Assembly: GCF_001280125.1 (NCBI RefSeq)
Contig: NZ_LGEG01000255.1
Location: forward strand, 69,347 to 133,346
Direction: 5' to 3'
Length of the DNA stretch: 64,000 nucleotides
Origin: Streptomyces sp. NRRL F-6492
GTDB lineage: Bacteria > Actinomycetota > Actinomycetes > Streptomycetales > Streptomycetaceae
Shown: piece by piece, positions 28,165 through 36,365 of the stretch
How the letters are laid out: every line of letters starts with the position of its first letter
How positions within the stretch are numbered: position 1 is the stretch's first letter
Translations under genes and position numbers: made by a program
Notes under the pieces: model-generated
Seen by the model: the letters and a program-made list of their open reading frames with translations, nothing else
Database searches by the model: none
What the model was told of the DNA's origin: nothing

Positions 28165-29124
28165 TCACAGCCCCTCCGCCGCCCTGATCGCGTCCCGGTA
28201 CGTCCGGGCGGCGGCCCGCAGCGCCGTCTCCGGGTCGACGCCCGCCGCCTCCGCGCGGGCGGCGAGGGCCAGGAGTTCGCGGCCGACGTCCCCGTCCGCC
28301 GGGAGGGGCACGTCGAGGCCGGCCGACCGGGCCCGGCCCGCGAGCTTCGCGGCGAGCGCGAGGCCGGGCTGGCCGAGCGGCACGCCGTCGGTGACGGACT
28401 CCCGCCGCTTCTCGACCGCCTTGGTCCGCTGCCAGTGCGCGTGGACCTCCTCGGGGGTCTCGGCGGTCTCGTCCCCGAAGACGTGCGGGTGGCGGTGGAT
28501 CAGCTTCTCCACGAGGGTCCCGGCCACGTCGTCCACGGAGAACGGCTCCTCCGGGTCCTCCTCGGCGATCCGGGCGTGGAAGACGACCTGGAGGAGGACG
28601 TCGCCCAGCTCCTCCCGGAGCGCGGTCCTGTCCCCGTCCTCGATCGCCTCCACCAGCTCGTACGCCTCCTCGATGGCGTACTTCACGAGCCCCTCGTGGG
28701 TCTGCGCCGAGGTCCAGGGGCACGCGCGCCGGACGCGGTCCATGACCTGGACGAGGTCGAGGAGGCGGGCGCCGGGCAGGTCGTACGAGCCGGGGAGCAG
28801 TTCGAGCTCCGGCATCGCGACCCGGCCCGAGCCGGCGAGCCGGGCGAGGCCGTCGGTGAGGCGCCGGTCGCCCTCGCCGGAGGGCAGCAGCAGGACCGTG
28901 CGGCCCCCGGCGCAGGCCTCGACCAGCTCCTCGGCGGTGGGCAGGGCGTGCTCGACGGCGACGCCCGCCTCCCGCAGGTACGGCAGCTGGGGGTGGTGCT
29001 CGTCGGGACAGAGCACCCGGTCCGCGGCGTGCAGCGCCTGCCACGCGGGCCAGGACAGGAGTCCGGGGGCCACGCGGTGGCTGGCGGTGAGCAGGACGAC
29101 GCGGCCGGGGCTTTCGGAAGTCAC
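28165..29124 (-). CDS. mazG: Nucleoside triphosphate pyrophosphohydrolase MazG
   Basis: 319 residues from GTG 29124. Residues 1-115 form an N-terminal domain (GRVVLLTASHRVAPGLLSWPAWQALHAADRVL) reminiscent of the tetrapyrrole-methylase-like fold fused to MazG in Gram-positives. The MazG domain follows at about 122-240: DLVQVMDRVRRACPWTSAQTHEGLVKYAIEEAYELVEAIED with the EExxE metal site, then ELGDVLLQVVFHARIAEE with ExxD, and IHRHPHVFGD. It hydrolyses non-canonical or excess NTPs to NMP and pyrophosphate, cleaning the nucleotide pool. It lies 19 bp after the lipoprotein gene, suggesting co-transcription. Confidence 0.9.
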   Translation of the reverse strand: MTSESPGRVVLLTASHRVAPGLLSWPAWQALHAADRVLCPDEHHPQLPYLREAGVAVEHALPTAEELVEACAGGRTVLLLPSGEGDRRLTDGLARLAGSGRVAMPELELLPGSYDLPGARLLDLVQVMDRVRRACPWTSAQTHEGLVKYAIEEAYELVEAIEDGDRTALREELGDVLLQVVFHARIAEEDPEEPFSVDDVAGTLVEKLIHRHPHVFGDETAETPEEVHAHWQRTKAVEKRRESVTDGVPLGQPGLALAAKLAGRARSAGLDVPLPADGDVGRELLALAARAEAAGVDPETALRAAARTYRDAIRAAEGL

Positions 29125-29143
29125 CCCTCGAACCTACCCGGCC

Positions 29144-29824
29144 TCAGGCACCGGTACCGACGGCCTCCGGGGCCTTGCTGATCTGCCGCAGCCAGGGCGT
29201 GGAGGCGGCGGCCAGCCGGATCTGGGCGTCGTCCCAGGCGCCGAAGCGCGGGTTCACGTCGATGGCGAGGTCCTTGGAGGCGGCGGTGAAGACGTCCGTC
29301 AGCTTCTTCTGGCCCGCGGGGCTGTCGTCGGCGCCGACCTTGGCGGCGATCTTGGTGAGGAGGACGTTGCGGCGGACGACGCCGTCGATCTGGCCGGGGG
29401 CGACGCCCTGCTCCTGGAGGAGGGCGGCGGCGAGCCGGTCCTCGCCGCCGCTCTGGCGGACGAAGGCGGTGCGGGTCTGCTGGAGCTCGGCGCGGCTGGC
29501 GGTGACGCCGTTGTCGCGGGCGACCTTCTCGACGACCCGGTCGAAGATCATGCTGTTGAGCTTGCGGCGGCCGAGGTCGCCGGTGGCGGCGACGAGCTGC
29601 GCGGACTCCGGGGAGGCCGCCTGCGCGGCCCGGACGTCCTTCACCTGCGCCTGGAGGCTGGCGACGTCGATGCGCTCGCCGCCGACGACGGCCGCGGCCC
29701 CCGGGTGGGCGTCGCCGCCGCAGGCGGTGAGCAGCGGGGCCGCCGCGAGGAGCGCGGCGGAGACGGCGAGCGCCGTGCGGCGGTGCGGGCGGGGCTGCGT
29801 GCGGCGGAGCGTGCGGCGGTGCAA
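29144..29824 (-). CDS. SurA N-domain-like lipoprotein (putative extracytoplasmic chaperone)
   Basis: 226 residues. No ATG or GTG fits; TTG 29824 has GGGAGG four nucleotides upstream and yields a basic N-terminus, a hydrophobic core (ALAVSAALLAAAPLLTACGG) and a lipobox ending LLTAC. The mature protein resembles the SurA N-terminal helical domain (VVGGERIDVASLQAQV, LNSMIFDRVVEKVARDNGVTASRAELQQ), without the peptidyl-prolyl isomerase part. It probably acts as a surface-anchored folding helper. A lipoprotein upstream of mazG appears conserved in Streptomyces, from memory. Confidence 0.82.
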   Translation of the reverse strand: MHRRTLRRTQPRPHRRTALAVSAALLAAAPLLTACGGDAHPGAAAVVGGERIDVASLQAQVKDVRAAQAASPESAQLVAATGDLGRRKLNSMIFDRVVEKVARDNGVTASRAELQQTRTAFVRQSGGEDRLAAALLQEQGVAPGQIDGVVRRNVLLTKIAAKVGADDSPAGQKKLTDVFTAASKDLAIDVNPRFGAWDDAQIRLAAASTPWLRQISKAPEAVGTGA

Positions 29825-29904
29825 AGGAGCCTCCCGGGCTGGTCGTGCGTCAGTTGAACGACCTTGCGGTGATCGATGGTAGGGAGTCGCCGGGGCCGGA
29901 GCCA

Positions 29905-30909
29905 CTACTTCGGAGCGACTGTTTCCCACAACGACTCACCCGTCACCCGGGTGTCGGCCCGCCCCGCGCGTTCCCCTCCTTCGCCCCCGGTCTCCTTCAG
30001 CAGGTAGTGGGGCCGGCGCTTCACCTCGTAGTAGATGCGGCCGACGTACTCGCCGATGAGCCCGACCATCACCATCTGGACGCCGGCGAGGGCGGTGACG
30101 GCGACGAGGAGGGTGACGTAGCCGGGGGTGTCGACGCCGTGGGCCAGGGCGTCGCCGACGATCCAGGCCGCGTAGCCGAGGGCGACGACGAGGAGCAGGA
30201 GGCCGAGGTGGACGGCGGCGCGCAGCGGCTTGTTGTTGAAGGAGAGGAGCCCGTCGAGGCCGTAGTTGAGGAGCTTGCCGAAGGACCACTTGGAGCGGCC
30301 CTGCTCGCGGACGGCGTTCTCGTAGGAGAAGGTCGTGGTGCGGAAGCCGACCCAGGCGAAGAGGCCCTTGGAGAAGCGGTTGTACTCGCCGAGGTCGAGG
30401 ACGGCGTCGACGGTCCGGCGGGACAGCAGCCGGAAGTCCCCGACGCCGTCGACCAGCTCGACGTCCACGAGCCGGTTGATCGCCCGGTAGTAGAGGCGGG
30501 CGGTGAGGGTGCGGGTGACCCGGTCGCCGTCGCGGGTGCGGCGGGCCACGACCTGGTCGTACCCCTCGGCGTGCAGCGCGGCCATGCGGTGGACCAGCTC
30601 GGGAGGGTGCTGGAGGTCGGCGTCCATGATCACGACCGCGTCGCCGGAGGCGTGCCGGAGCCCGGCGAGCATCGCGGCCTCCTTGCCGAAGTTCCGGCTG
30701 AAGGAGAGGTAGCGGGTCCGGCGCGGGTCGTGCGCGGCGAGCTCCCGCAGGAGCGGGAGGGTCCCGTCCCGGCTGCCGTCGTCCACGTAGACGATCTCGA
30801 ACTCGCCGTCGAAGCGGTCGAGTTCGTCGGTCACGCGGTCGTGGAAGCGGGCGAGGACGTCCTCCTCGTTGAAGCACGGCACGACGATCGAGAGCAGCAC
30901 GCGGACCAC
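29905..30909 (-). CDS. Glycosyltransferase family 2, polyprenyl-phosphate sugar synthase type
   Basis: 334 residues from GTG 30909. The GT2 catalytic domain covers about 1-225: LSIVVPCFNEED, VYVDDGSRDGTL, FSRNFGKEAAMLAGLRHASGDAVVIMDADLQHPPE with the DxD-type metal site, and REQGRSKWSFGKL. Two C-terminal membrane helices (VHLGLLLLVVALGYAAWIV and YVTLLVAVTALAGVQMVMVGLIGEYVGRIYYE) match GtrB/DPM1-like enzymes, which move a sugar from a nucleotide donor to undecaprenyl phosphate. It is divergent from the YfhO gene, whose family may use such lipid-linked sugars; a functional pair is plausible. Confidence 0.9.
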   Translation of the reverse strand: MVRVLLSIVVPCFNEEDVLARFHDRVTDELDRFDGEFEIVYVDDGSRDGTLPLLRELAAHDPRRTRYLSFSRNFGKEAAMLAGLRHASGDAVVIMDADLQHPPELVHRMAALHAEGYDQVVARRTRDGDRVTRTLTARLYYRAINRLVDVELVDGVGDFRLLSRRTVDAVLDLGEYNRFSKGLFAWVGFRTTTFSYENAVREQGRSKWSFGKLLNYGLDGLLSFNNKPLRAAVHLGLLLLVVALGYAAWIVGDALAHGVDTPGYVTLLVAVTALAGVQMVMVGLIGEYVGRIYYEVKRRPHYLLKETGGEGGERAGRADTRVTGESLWETVAPK

Positions 30910-30944
30910 GACAACGGAGCGCGGTGACCCGACCGGTCCGGACG

Positions 30945-30965
30945 GATGGCCTCCAGGAGGCCATC
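30945..30965. promoter_or_regulatory. Palindrome between the divergent GT2 and YfhO genes
   Basis: GATGGCCT (30945-30952) and AGGCCATC (30958-30965) form a perfect inverted repeat in the 116-bp shared promoter region; it could be an operator or an early hairpin. Confidence 0.4.
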
Positions 30966-31025
30966 GCGTGAACTGCCCTTCCGGGCCCCGGCCTCACCCG
31001 TTTTCGCTGGCATATTCGACCCGTC

Positions 31026-33335
31026 ATGCCGAACACCAGACGCGCCTGCCTGCTGGCCGCCCTCCTCTCCGCCGCCGCCGTCTGCGGCGGGGACGCCGTC
31101 GCCCGGGTCTTCCCCTTCGGGCCGCGCCACCGGGCCGTCAACGACCTCGCCAACCAGTTCACGCCGTTCCACGCGCACCTGTGGGACCTGCTGCGGGGCC
31201 GGGCGGACGGCGGTCTCCTCCTCGACTGGCGGGCGGGCTGGGGGACGGCCTTCCTGCCCGACTACGGCACCTACCTGTCGAGCCCGTTCGCCCCGCTGGT
31301 GGCGCTCTTCCCGCGCGGGGACGTCGAGTACGCGGTGTACGCGATCACCGTCCTGAAGACGGCGGTCGCGGCGGCCGCGATGACGTTCCTGCTGCGCCGC
31401 CTCGGTCCGGGGGCGTGGTGGTGGGCGGCCGTGCTCGGCGCCTCGTACGCGCTGTGCGGCTGGTCGCTCGCGGAGGGCACGTACAACCCGATGTGGCTGG
31501 ACGGCCTGATCGCCCTCCCGCTGCTCTGCCTGGTGGGCGAGTGGGTGCGGGAGGGGCGCCGGCCGCTGCTCGGCCCGCTGGTGGTGGCGGTCTGCTGGAC
31601 CGCGAACTTCTACACGGCGTACATGGCGACGCTGGGCGCCGCCCTGGTCCTGCTGGTCCGGCTCGCGGCGACGGGCTCCTTCCGGGGGCGGACGCTCGCG
31701 CGGGCGGCGGTGACGACCGGGATCGGGGTGGGTCTGGCGGCCCCGCTCCTCCTCCCGGTCCTGCTCGGCTCCCGGCACGCCCACCCGGGCCTGGTGCGGG
31801 AGTTCGCCCCGGTGGCCGGGACGGACTTCCTCGCCCGGCTGCTCCCGGTGACGTACGGCTTCGCGACCCCGGCGGCCTTCGTCTGCACGGCGGTCCTCCT
31901 GCTCGCGGGGGCGCTGCCGTTCCGCCGGGACGTGCCGGGCCGGGAGCGGTGGCTGTGGCCGGGCCTGTGCGCGGCGGTGGCGGCGTCGATGCAGTGGGGC
32001 CCGACGCACCTGCTCTGGCACGCCTTCGCGACGCCGAACGGCAGCCCGTACCGGCAGACGTTCGTCCTCTCCGGGGTCCTGGTCCTGACCGCCTGGACGA
32101 CCCTGACGCACGGGCGGCCCGGCCGCCGGGCGGTGGCGGGCGGCTCGGCGGTCGTCCTGGCCCTGGCGCTCGCGGCGCTGCCGAGCCCGGTCCTCACCTC
32201 CTGGGCGCTCGTCCTCGCGGGCGCGGGCCTCGCGGCCGTGGCGGCGGCGCTGCTCCTCCCCCGCCGGGGCCGGTACGGCGTGCTCGCCGCGCTCCTGGTG
32301 GCGGGCACGCTGCTCGGGCAGGCGTCGGCGACGACGGCGTACGCGGACCGGGAGCGGCTCGCGCGGCTCGACGACTACCCGCCGCTCGGCGCGGAGCAGG
32401 AGCGGCGGGCGGCGGCCATGGCGGCGGCGGACGGCTGGCCCGCGTACCGCACGGACCCGGGCCTGCCCCGGGTCGCGGGCAACGACCCGCTGCTCCTGGG
32501 CGGCCAGGGCGCCGCGTACTACAGCAGCCACACCCCGGCGGTCCTCACGGCCACGCTGACCGCGCTCGGCGGCGGCTGGACCTCGCGGGGCCGGAACCTG
32601 CTCGGCCCGGACAACCCGGTGACGGACGCGCTGTCCGGGGTGGGGGCCCGCTGGCGGGACGGCGCGGTGGTCCGTACGGACGTGTTCCTGCCGCTGGTGA
32701 CGGTGCGGCCGCCGGGCCCGCCCCCGGCCTACGGCCCCTCGCCCTTCCGCAACCAGGAACTCCTGCTCGGCTCCCGGGTGTACGAGGCTCCGCACGCGGG
32801 CGCGTGCCGGGTCGGCACGGAGGTCTTCCTCTGGGCCCCGGACGCCACGGGCCCGGCCCGCCTGGGCGACCGCGAGGTCCGCCTCCTGGGCGGCCGTCCG
32901 AAGCGGCAGGCGGCGATGGTGTCCCTGGGCCTCCAGCGGACCCCCGGCCTGCGGCCGGTCCTCCCGGGCCCCGGCGAGCTCGGCTGTCTGGACCACGCCC
33001 GTCTGCGCGCGGCGGTCACGGCGCTGCGCGCCCGCGCGGCGACCTCGGTCGAGGTCACCCCGTCCGGCGTGCGGGCCGTCCTCCCGCCGGGCGGCGGCAC
33101 GGCGGTCGTGGCGGTCCCGCGCACGGCGGGCTGGCGCTGCGAGGGCGCCGGAGCGCGCGCGTACGGCGGCTTCCTCGCGGTCCCCCTCGGGGCCGGCCGC
33201 ACGGAACTCGCCTGCTCCTTCCGCCCGCCGGGGCTGCGGGCGGGGCTCGCGGCGGGGGCGGTGGCGGGGCTGGCGCTGCTGTTCCGCGTCAGACCCGGGT
33301 CCTTCCTCCGGCGCCGGAGGACATCGGCAGGTTGA
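31026..33335 (+). CDS. YfhO family polytopic membrane protein
   Basis: 769 residues. About 12 membrane segments span the first 440 residues and one lies at the C-terminus (LAAGAVAGLALLFRV). YfhO landmarks: NDLANQFTPFHAHLWDLLRG with WRAGWGTAFLPDYGTYLSSPFAPLVALFP in the first outer loop, and SLAEGTYNPMWLDGLIALPLL. The C-terminal half (about 450-740) is a large extracytoplasmic domain. Bacillus YfhO glycosylates lipoteichoic acid together with a GT2-type enzyme such as CsbB; a GT2 of that type is divergent here. The last 47 bp overlap the convergent VanZ gene. Confidence 0.88.
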   Translation: MPNTRRACLLAALLSAAAVCGGDAVARVFPFGPRHRAVNDLANQFTPFHAHLWDLLRGRADGGLLLDWRAGWGTAFLPDYGTYLSSPFAPLVALFPRGDVEYAVYAITVLKTAVAAAAMTFLLRRLGPGAWWWAAVLGASYALCGWSLAEGTYNPMWLDGLIALPLLCLVGEWVREGRRPLLGPLVVAVCWTANFYTAYMATLGAALVLLVRLAATGSFRGRTLARAAVTTGIGVGLAAPLLLPVLLGSRHAHPGLVREFAPVAGTDFLARLLPVTYGFATPAAFVCTAVLLLAGALPFRRDVPGRERWLWPGLCAAVAASMQWGPTHLLWHAFATPNGSPYRQTFVLSGVLVLTAWTTLTHGRPGRRAVAGGSAVVLALALAALPSPVLTSWALVLAGAGLAAVAAALLLPRRGRYGVLAALLVAGTLLGQASATTAYADRERLARLDDYPPLGAEQERRAAAMAAADGWPAYRTDPGLPRVAGNDPLLLGGQGAAYYSSHTPAVLTATLTALGGGWTSRGRNLLGPDNPVTDALSGVGARWRDGAVVRTDVFLPLVTVRPPGPPPAYGPSPFRNQELLLGSRVYEAPHAGACRVGTEVFLWAPDATGPARLGDREVRLLGGRPKRQAAMVSLGLQRTPGLRPVLPGPGELGCLDHARLRAAVTALRARAATSVEVTPSGVRAVLPPGGGTAVVAVPRTAGWRCEGAGARAYGGFLAVPLGAGRTELACSFRPPGLRAGLAAGAVAGLALLFRVRPGSFLRRRRTSAG

Positions 33336-33891
33336 GCCGCCCCGGCCGTCCCGGCCGCTCCGGCCGCGCCCGCCGGTTCCAGCGCCGGACCAGGACGGCG
33401 CCCAGGGCGGCGCCGGAGGTGTTGAGGAGGACGTCGTCGACGGAGGTGACGCGGCCCAGGGCGAGCGCGTACTGCGCCACCTCGACGGTGAGGGAGAGCG
33501 CCGCCCCGGTGAGGGCGGTCTTGAGCACGCGGCGGCGGCCCGGCCAGACGAACGCGGCGGCCGCGCCGAACGGGACGAGCAGGAGGACGTTGCCGACGAG
33601 GTTGACGGCCCGCACGTCCGAGAGGTCCACGTCGGCGTGGGCCGACGCGTCCAGGATCTCCCGGAACGGGACCGCCGAGATCCTGCCCTCCGTCCCGTAC
33701 CCGTGCGAGAGCGTGACGAGCAGGAACGGCACGAGGGCGAGGAGCGCCACGGCGGCGAAGACCGCCCTGCTCCTCCCCCGGCCGGCGTACGGCGGGTGTT
33801 CCGCCTCCCGCCGCGCCCGCCGGGCGCCGATCACGACGGCGATCACCGTCAGACAGACGGAGAGGAGGATCTCGCCTCCGTGCATTCCCAC
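33289..33891 (-). CDS. VanZ-like membrane protein
   Basis: About 200 residues; GTG 33891 is preferred because GGAGGG lies five nucleotides upstream (ATG 33885 is the alternative). Four or five hydrophobic segments are visible (ILLSVCLTVIAVVIGA, AVFAAVALLALVPFLLVTL, NLVGNVLLLVPFGAAAAFV, ALTGAALSLTVEVAQYAL, SVDDVLLNTSGAALGAVLV). The NLVGN...PFG and DDVLLNTSGAALG motifs define VanZ-like proteins, named after the teicoplanin-resistance accessory protein. Function is generally unknown, so the name does not prove resistance. Its 3' end overlaps the convergent YfhO gene by 47 bp. Confidence 0.85.
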   Translation of the reverse strand: MGMHGGEILLSVCLTVIAVVIGARRARREAEHPPYAGRGRSRAVFAAVALLALVPFLLVTLSHGYGTEGRISAVPFREILDASAHADVDLSDVRAVNLVGNVLLLVPFGAAAAFVWPGRRRVLKTALTGAALSLTVEVAQYALALGRVTSVDDVLLNTSGAALGAVLVRRWNRRARPERPGRPGRLNLPMSSGAGGRTRV

Positions 33892-33923
33892 CACAGCCCT
33901 CCCGGAACGTTCTCCTCCGGCGG

Positions 33924-34619
33924 CTACCCGGACGTCCGGCTCCCAAGCCCCCGCCGGGACGCGTCGGACCGGACCGGGTCCGACGGGGGTACGTCCGGTC
34001 GGGGCGCATCCGGTCGGGGCGCATCCGGTCGGGGCGCATCCGGTCGGGGCGCGTCTGGCCGGGGCGCGTCCGGTCGGGGTACGTCCGGTCGGGGCGCATC
34101 CGGTCGGGCCGTCCGCAGCTCCCAGCGGACCTCGCCGTCCTCGACCCGGTCGGTGGGGGCGAGTCCGGCCGCGCGGGCGACGGCGGCGGAGGCCGCGTGG
34201 CCGGGGTGGACGTGGGCGACGACGGTCCGCGCGCCCCGGGCCGTGAGCAGGGCGACCAGGGCCCCGGCCGCCTCGCGGGCGATGCCCCGCCCCTGCCAGG
34301 CCGTGCCGACGACCCAGGCCACCTCGGCGGTCCGGCCGCCGTCGGTGACGGTCGCCTGCACGGTGCCGGCGAGCCGGTCCTCGGCGCGGAGCCGTACGAC
34401 CCAGTTGTGCCAGGTCACGGCCGGGTCCGGTGACCCAACGGTCAACCGCTCGTAGCGCGCCCGCAGTTCGGGCGGGCTCAGCGGGGCGCCCCCGATGAAG
34501 GCGTGCAGGGCGGGATCGGCCAGGACCTCCGCCATCTCCCCGGCGTGCGCGACGGCGAGCGGGACGAGGTCGAGTCGTGCGGTCCGTACGGTGCCGGGCC
34601 CCGGGGTCGGTTCGCTCAT
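33924..34619 (-). CDS. GNAT N-acetyltransferase with repetitive C-terminal tail
   Basis: 231 residues. The RimJ/RimL-like GNAT domain occupies about 10-170: VRTARLDLVPLAVAHAGEMAEVLADPALHAFIGG, the acetyl-CoA loop VVGTAWQGRGIAREAAGALVALL, and VHPGHAASAAVARAAGLAPT. It transfers acetyl to an amine of an unknown substrate. The last 60 residues are a run of five-residue repeats (PDAPR, PDVPR) encoded by 15-bp tandem repeats and are probably disordered. It ends 32 bp before the VanZ start codon, so the two may be co-transcribed. Confidence 0.87.
   Translation of the reverse strand: MSEPTPGPGTVRTARLDLVPLAVAHAGEMAEVLADPALHAFIGGAPLSPPELRARYERLTVGSPDPAVTWHNWVVRLRAEDRLAGTVQATVTDGGRTAEVAWVVGTAWQGRGIAREAAGALVALLTARGARTVVAHVHPGHAASAAVARAAGLAPTDRVEDGEVRWELRTARPDAPRPDVPRPDAPRPDAPRPDAPRPDAPRPDAPRPDVPPSDPVRSDASRRGLGSRTSG
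33991..34110 (-). repeat. 15-bp tandem repeat, eight units
   Basis: Eight near-identical units of the type GGTCGGGGCGCATCC encode PDAPR/PDVPR in the acetyltransferase tail. Differences are confined to a few positions, suggesting recent expansion. Confidence 0.9.
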
Positions 34620-34671
34620 CGGGGGATCGTCGCACGAGGACCGTTGATCGAACCCCCTCCTCCGGAGTATC

Positions 34672-35052
34672 TTGCATTACATGGTTCCTGGCGAAGCAAG
34701 GTCAGAGGCGGCCGGCAAGGTCGCCGTACAGCTGCGCAAGGGCGTCCTGGAGTACTGCGTCCTGGCGCTCCTCCGGGGCGGCCCCCGCTACGGCGTCGAG
34801 ATCCTCGACGAACTGGCCGCCGTCAGCGTCATGACCACCAGCCAGGGCACGATCTACCCCCTGCTGTCCCGGCTCCGCCGCGACGGTCTCGTCGACACCG
34901 AACTGCGCGAGTCGGCCACCGGGCCCGCCCGCCGCTACTACACGCTCACCTCGTCCGGCCGGGCCGCGCTCGCCGAGTTCACCGAGGACTGGCCGCGCTT
35001 CCGCGACGGCGTCGACCACTTCCTGACCGCATCTCCCGGAGGTTCCGCATGA
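34672..35052 (+). CDS. PadR family transcriptional regulator
   Basis: About 123-126 residues. TTG 34672 has GGAG four nucleotides upstream; ATG 34681 (MVPGEARSEAAGK) is the alternative and would be poorly spaced. The winged helix is clear: LRKGVLEYCVLALLRGGPRYGVEILDEL, TTSQGTIYPLLSRLRRDGLVDTELRES, RRYYTLTSSGRAALAEF. Class-2 PadR proteins are small repressors of membrane or stress genes and often repress their own operon. It overlaps the HAAS gene by ATGA, the usual PadR-HAAS pairing. Confidence 0.9.
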   Translation: MHYMVPGEARSEAAGKVAVQLRKGVLEYCVLALLRGGPRYGVEILDELAAVSVMTTSQGTIYPLLSRLRRDGLVDTELRESATGPARRYYTLTSSGRAALAEFTEDWPRFRDGVDHFLTASPGGSA

Positions 35053-35630
35053 CCCGCACCGCGCACCCCCTCGTGACCGACTACCTGGCCACGGTCGAGC
35101 GGGAGGCGTCCTTCCTGCCGGCCGGGCGCCGCGAGGAGCTCGTCGCGGACCTGCGCGAACACCTCGACGTCGCCGTCGGCGAGGAGCGGGCCCCGGAGAC
35201 GGTCCGCGCCGCCCTCGAACGGCTCGGCAGCCCCGCCGCGATCGTCGCCGCCGCCCGCGCGGAGGAGCCCGAGGCCGCCGTCGCCGCGCCCCGGCCCGAG
35301 GGCACGGCCAAGAGCCGTACGACCCACACGGCCGTCGTCCTCGGCGTCACCGGCGTCGCCGGGTACGCCCACCCCTTCCTCGGCATGGTCGCGCTGATCG
35401 CGGGCCTGGTCATGCTGTGGACGTCCGACGCGTGGGAGCGGGGCACCAAGGTCTTCGCGACCGTCCTCACCTCCCTCACCCCCCTCACGCTCGTCTTCGG
35501 CGTCGTGCTCGGCGGGGCGGGACGCATCGGCGTGATCGAGCTGCTCGTCCTCCTCGCGGCCGGGACCGTCCTCCCCGTCACGGCGGCGATCCGCCTGATC
35601 CGCGCGGCCCGCCGGACCGCCCGCGCGTGA
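35049..35630 (+). CDS. HAAS/DUF1700-domain membrane protein
   Basis: 193 residues; its ATG overlaps the padR stop. Residues 1-65 form the HAAS (helical and beta-bridging associated with PadR) module: LVTDYLATVEREASFLPAGRREELVADLREHLDVAVGE and VRAALERLGSPAAIVAAARAEE. Three or four membrane helices follow (HTAVVLGVTGVAGYAHPFLGMVALIAGLVMLW, VFATVLTSLTPLTLVFGVVLGG, VIELLVLLAAGTVLPVTAAI). Such proteins are co-regulated with PadR and are thought to sense or modulate membrane state. No ABC transporter gene follows. Confidence 0.87.
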   Translation: MTRTAHPLVTDYLATVEREASFLPAGRREELVADLREHLDVAVGEERAPETVRAALERLGSPAAIVAAARAEEPEAAVAAPRPEGTAKSRTTHTAVVLGVTGVAGYAHPFLGMVALIAGLVMLWTSDAWERGTKVFATVLTSLTPLTLVFGVVLGGAGRIGVIELLVLLAAGTVLPVTAAIRLIRAARRTARA

Positions 35631-35668
35631 GGCACCCCCCGGCCGACCAAGATCGACACGGGTGCAGA

Positions 35669-36274
35669 ATGACCCGTATGCCCCTGACGAACGCACCGAA
35701 GACGGCCGTAATCGAGGACGCACCGGCGGTCAGCCGCACGCTGGCCTCCGCCTTCGGCGACGACCCGATGATGCGCTGGTTCTTCCCCGACGACACCACC
35801 CGCGAGGCGGCCCTCGGCCGCTACTTCTCCACCCTCTTCACCCGCCAGTACGGCCTCCACGGCGTGTGCGAGCGGACCGACGCGGCGGCGGCCTTCTGGG
35901 TGTCGCCCGAGGGCGCCGACAAGGCCGTCCCCGACGCGGAGACCGTCCGGGAGCTCCAGGAGATCCTGGGCGACCGGGCCGGGGCCTTCCGCGACGCGGT
36001 CACGGCCGCCGCCGGGCACGGCCCGGCCGAACCCCACTGGTACCTCGCCGTCGTCGGCGCCGACCCCGCCGCCCGGGGCCGGGGCCACGGCTCCGCCCTG
36101 CTCCGCTCGGGCCTCGCCAAGGCCGACGCGGCGGGCCTGCCGGTGTACCTGGAGTCCTCCAAGCCGGACAACCTCCCGGTGTACGAGCACTTCGGCTTCG
36201 TCGTCCGCGACGAGTTCCGCCTGCCGGGCGGCGGCCCGGTCCTGTGGGCGATGCGGCGCGCGCCGCGGGCCTGA
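35669..36274 (+). CDS. GNAT N-acetyltransferase
   Basis: 201 residues from ATG 35669; ATG 35678 is an alternative. GNAT features: the N-terminal FGDDPMMRWFFPD typical of small-molecule GNATs, acetyl-CoA site WYLAVVGADPAARGRGHGSALLRSGLAKADAAGLPVYLESSKPDNLPVYEHFGFVVRDEF, and a final beta strand. The PxYExxGF-type element is conserved among enzymes acting on small amines or toxins. Substrate unknown. It follows the PadR/HAAS pair by 38 bp and may belong to the same transcript. Confidence 0.9.
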   Translation: MTRMPLTNAPKTAVIEDAPAVSRTLASAFGDDPMMRWFFPDDTTREAALGRYFSTLFTRQYGLHGVCERTDAAAAFWVSPEGADKAVPDAETVRELQEILGDRAGAFRDAVTAAAGHGPAEPHWYLAVVGADPAARGRGHGSALLRSGLAKADAAGLPVYLESSKPDNLPVYEHFGFVVRDEFRLPGGGPVLWAMRRAPRA

Positions 36275-36298
36275 TCCTTCGCGACACCCGCTTCCTGT

Positions 36299-36343
36299 GG
36301 CCTTCGTACCGGAGCGCCGATTCCGCACTCCGGCACGAAGGCC
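36299..36343. terminator. Bidirectional terminator
   Basis: GGCCTTCGT (36299-36307) pairs with ACGAAGGCC (36335-36343) and CCGGAG (36309-36314) with CTCCGG (36328-36333). It lies between the convergent GNAT and FG-GAP genes. Confidence 0.75.
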
Positions 36344-36365
36344 GTCTCAGCCCCCGGCAACGCCC

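Noticed and set aside
26831..29857. A frame of about 1008 codons opposite P450, mazG and the lipoprotein gene
   Set aside because: It runs across three well-supported genes on the other strand and has no domain signal.
33289..33891. Glycopeptide resistance from the VanZ-like protein
   Set aside because: No vanHAX or regulator genes are nearby; the family name alone does not imply resistance.
33991..34110. CRISPR-like array
   Set aside because: The units are contiguous 15-bp repeats without spacers, inside a coding tail.
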